From: Roseinatronobacter sp. S2
Lineage (GTDB): Bacteria; Pseudomonadota; Alphaproteobacteria; Rhodobacterales; Rhodobacteraceae
Direction: 5' to 3'
NCBI RefSeq assembly: GCF_029581395.1
Contig: NZ_CP121113.1
Location: 1,608,001 to 1,672,000, forward strand
DNA: 64,000 nucleotides
The notes under the pieces are model-generated. The model saw nothing but the letters and a program-made list of their open reading frames with translations. It had not been told where the DNA came from and made no database searches. Of the stretch, positions 62,701-64,000 are shown piece after piece (positions within the stretch are counted from its first letter, which is position 1; every line of letters begins with the position of its first letter). Both the position numbers and the translations under genes were made by a program.

Positions 62701-64000
62701 ATGACCAAGATACGGTTGCACAATTCGCGCACCCGAAAGCGGGATGACTTCATCCCGCTGGACCCTGATAATGTCCGTATGTATGTCTGTGGCCCCACGG
62801 TCTATGACCGTGCGCATCTGGGCAATGCACGCCCTGTGGTGGTGTTTGATGTGCTGTACCGGTTGCTGCGCCATGTCTACGGGGCGGAGCATGTGACCTA
62901 TGTGCGCAATTTCACGGACGTGGATGACAAGATCAACGCGCGCGCCGCAAAGATGCAGGCCGAAGGGGATGCCCGCCCCCTGAATGCGATTGTTCAGGCG
63001 CTGACGGATGAAACGATTGGCTGGTATCACGCCGATATGGACGCGCTGGGCGCGCTGCGGCCCTCTGTGAAGGGCGTGATCTCTCCTGCTGCGGAGCCGC
63101 GCGCCACGCAGTTCATCACCCAGATGGTTGCCATGATTGACGGGCTGATTGCCAAGGGCCATGCCTATGAAGTGTCGGGGCATGTGCTGTTTGATGTGCG
63201 GTCCTACCCCGATTACGGGCGGCTGTCGGGGCGGTCTGTGGATGACATGATTGCGGGCGCGCGGGTGGAAGTGGCCCCCTACAAGCGCGACCCGATGGAT
63301 TTTGTGCTGTGGAAGCCGTCCGATGCGGGCCTGCCCGGCTGGGACAGCCCGTGGGGGCGGGGGCGTCCGGGCTGGCATATCGAATGCTCGGCCATGAGCC
63401 ATGAGTTGCTGGGGGCCAGTTTCGACATTCACGGCGGCGGGATTGATTTGCAATTCCCCCACCATGAGAACGAGATCGCGCAAAGCTGCTGCGCCTTCCC
63501 CGATGCGGGGTTTGCGCGCTACTGGCTGCATAACGAGATGGTGCAGGTGGACGGCAAGAAGATGTCCAAGTCCTTGGGCAATTTCTTTACGGTGCGGCAT
63601 TTGCTGGAGCAGGGCTGGCCGGGCGAGGTGATCCGGTTTGTGATGCTGTCGACGCATTACCGGAGTCCGATGGATTGGACAGAAGATAAAGCGAGGGAGG
63701 CTGAGGAATTGCTTCGGTCTTGGTATGCGATGACTGAAAATGTCGGTTTTGCTCCTGTGCCGCGTGAGGCCGAAGAGGCTCTTTCAGACGATCTAAACAC
63801 CCCACTTTTCATCGCAGTGCTTCATCGCCTTGCTAAAGAAAAAGACTGGCCTGCTCTTCGCACATCTTTGGATTTGGTTGGTTTGGCTCGACGATCAATG
63901 TCAATCCGAGTCGAGTCAATCGATGTTAAAGCCGCAATACAGGAAATCTTCGAGATGCGTCTTGCTGCAAGAGGTGAAAAGAACTGGCGACATTCGGACT
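62701..64000 (+). CDS. cysS: Cysteinyl-tRNA synthetase, 3' end cut by the window
   Basis: 433 codons present, open to the window end. The zinc/adenylate motif YVCGPTVYD with HLGNARP (HIGH equivalent), [17 protein letters not shown] and the KMSKS loop are all there, so the catalytic domain is complete. The ATG at 62701 follows AGGAGAGGAC. It charges tRNA-Cys. From about 63670 the composition falls from ~63% to ~47% GC and codon use changes, although the protein stays CysRS-like ([16 protein letters not shown]). This suggests a hybrid gene with a foreign 3' part. Confidence 0.96.
   Translation, partial: MTKIRLHNSRTRKRDDFIPLDPDNVRMYVCGPTVYDRAHLGNARPVVVFDVLYRLLRHVYGAEHVTYVRNFTDVDDKINARAAKMQAEGDARPLNAIVQALTDETIGWYHADMDALGALRPSVKGVISPAAEPRATQFITQMVAMIDGLIAKGHAYEVSGHVLFDVRSYPDYGRLSGRSVDDMIAGARVEVAPYKRDPMDFVLWKPSDAGLPGWDSPWGRGRPGWHIECSAMSHELLGASFDIHGGGIDLQFPHHENEIAQSCCAFPDAGFARYWLHNEMVQVDGKKMSKSLGNFFTVRHLLEQGWPGEVIRFVMLSTHYRSPMDWTEDKAREAEELLRSWYAMTENVGFAPVPREAEEALSDDLNTPLFIAVLHRLAKEKDWPALRTSLDLVGLARRSMSIRVESIDVKAAIQEIFEMRLAARGEKNWRHSD

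Overview
The window is about 60% GC and looks like chromosome of an alphaproteobacterium of the Rhodobacterales (Rhodobacteraceae-type). The evidence is the gene content: a CtrA-type regulator, GapR/DUF2312, an M23 peptidase-bactofilin pair, an ihfB-lapA-trpF block, a PF13769 protein-MTHFR-MtrH-like cassette, and DUF5368 next to sulfide:quinone oxidoreductase. I cannot name a genus. All calls come from reading the sequence and from family knowledge; no search was run.

Layout. 1-10 kb: the start of a DEAD-box helicase, tRNA-Leu, the M23-bactofilin pair, a ferritin-like protein with a Bcp peroxiredoxin, queA, an MFS transporter, DUF924, lpdA and a BaiN-like flavoprotein. 10-18 kb: capsule-export genes (KpsE- and KpsT-like), two cell-wall proteins (DUF882, L,D-transpeptidase), an ACP-ketosynthase pair with an HpaR-type MarR regulator, and gapR. 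18-28 kb: a sulfotransferase-like protein, tRNA-Thr, galU, an Atm1-type exporter, a LysM protein, a LOG protein and uvrA. 28-38 kb: a signalling island of three large sensor kinases, a periplasmic molybdopterin-oxidoreductase-fold protein, a LuxR-type response regulator and a divergent CtrA-like regulator. 38-50 kb: PepSY, galM, tRNA-Val, small envelope proteins, glyA, nadK, tkt, a coiled-coil protein with zapA, and a hydrolase/trmO/rlmE/ppx operon. 50-57 kb: the C1 (methyl-THF) cassette, clpX, clpP, a PIN protein and an rRNA methyltransferase. 57-64 kb: ihfB-lapA-trpF, an NsrR-like Rrf2 regulator, DUF4394, type II SQR, DUF5368 and cysS, which is cut by the window end.

How genes work together. 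Most blocks are ordinary housekeeping. Three are more specialised. (i) The 28-38 kb island could form a phosphorelay: its HPt domain, LuxR-type regulator and CtrA paralogue could connect a periplasmic cue to transcription. (ii) The 58.9-62.4 kb block joins an Fe-S NsrR-like regulator with sulfide oxidation, and has two FNR-type boxes plus a 28-bp palindromic operator in its intergenic DNA. (iii) cysS is preceded by a 14-codon ORF with five cysteine codons and then a stable hairpin, which suggests cysteine-responsive leader control. The cysS coding sequence also drops from roughly 63% to about 47% GC near its 3' end, as if that end had been replaced by foreign DNA.
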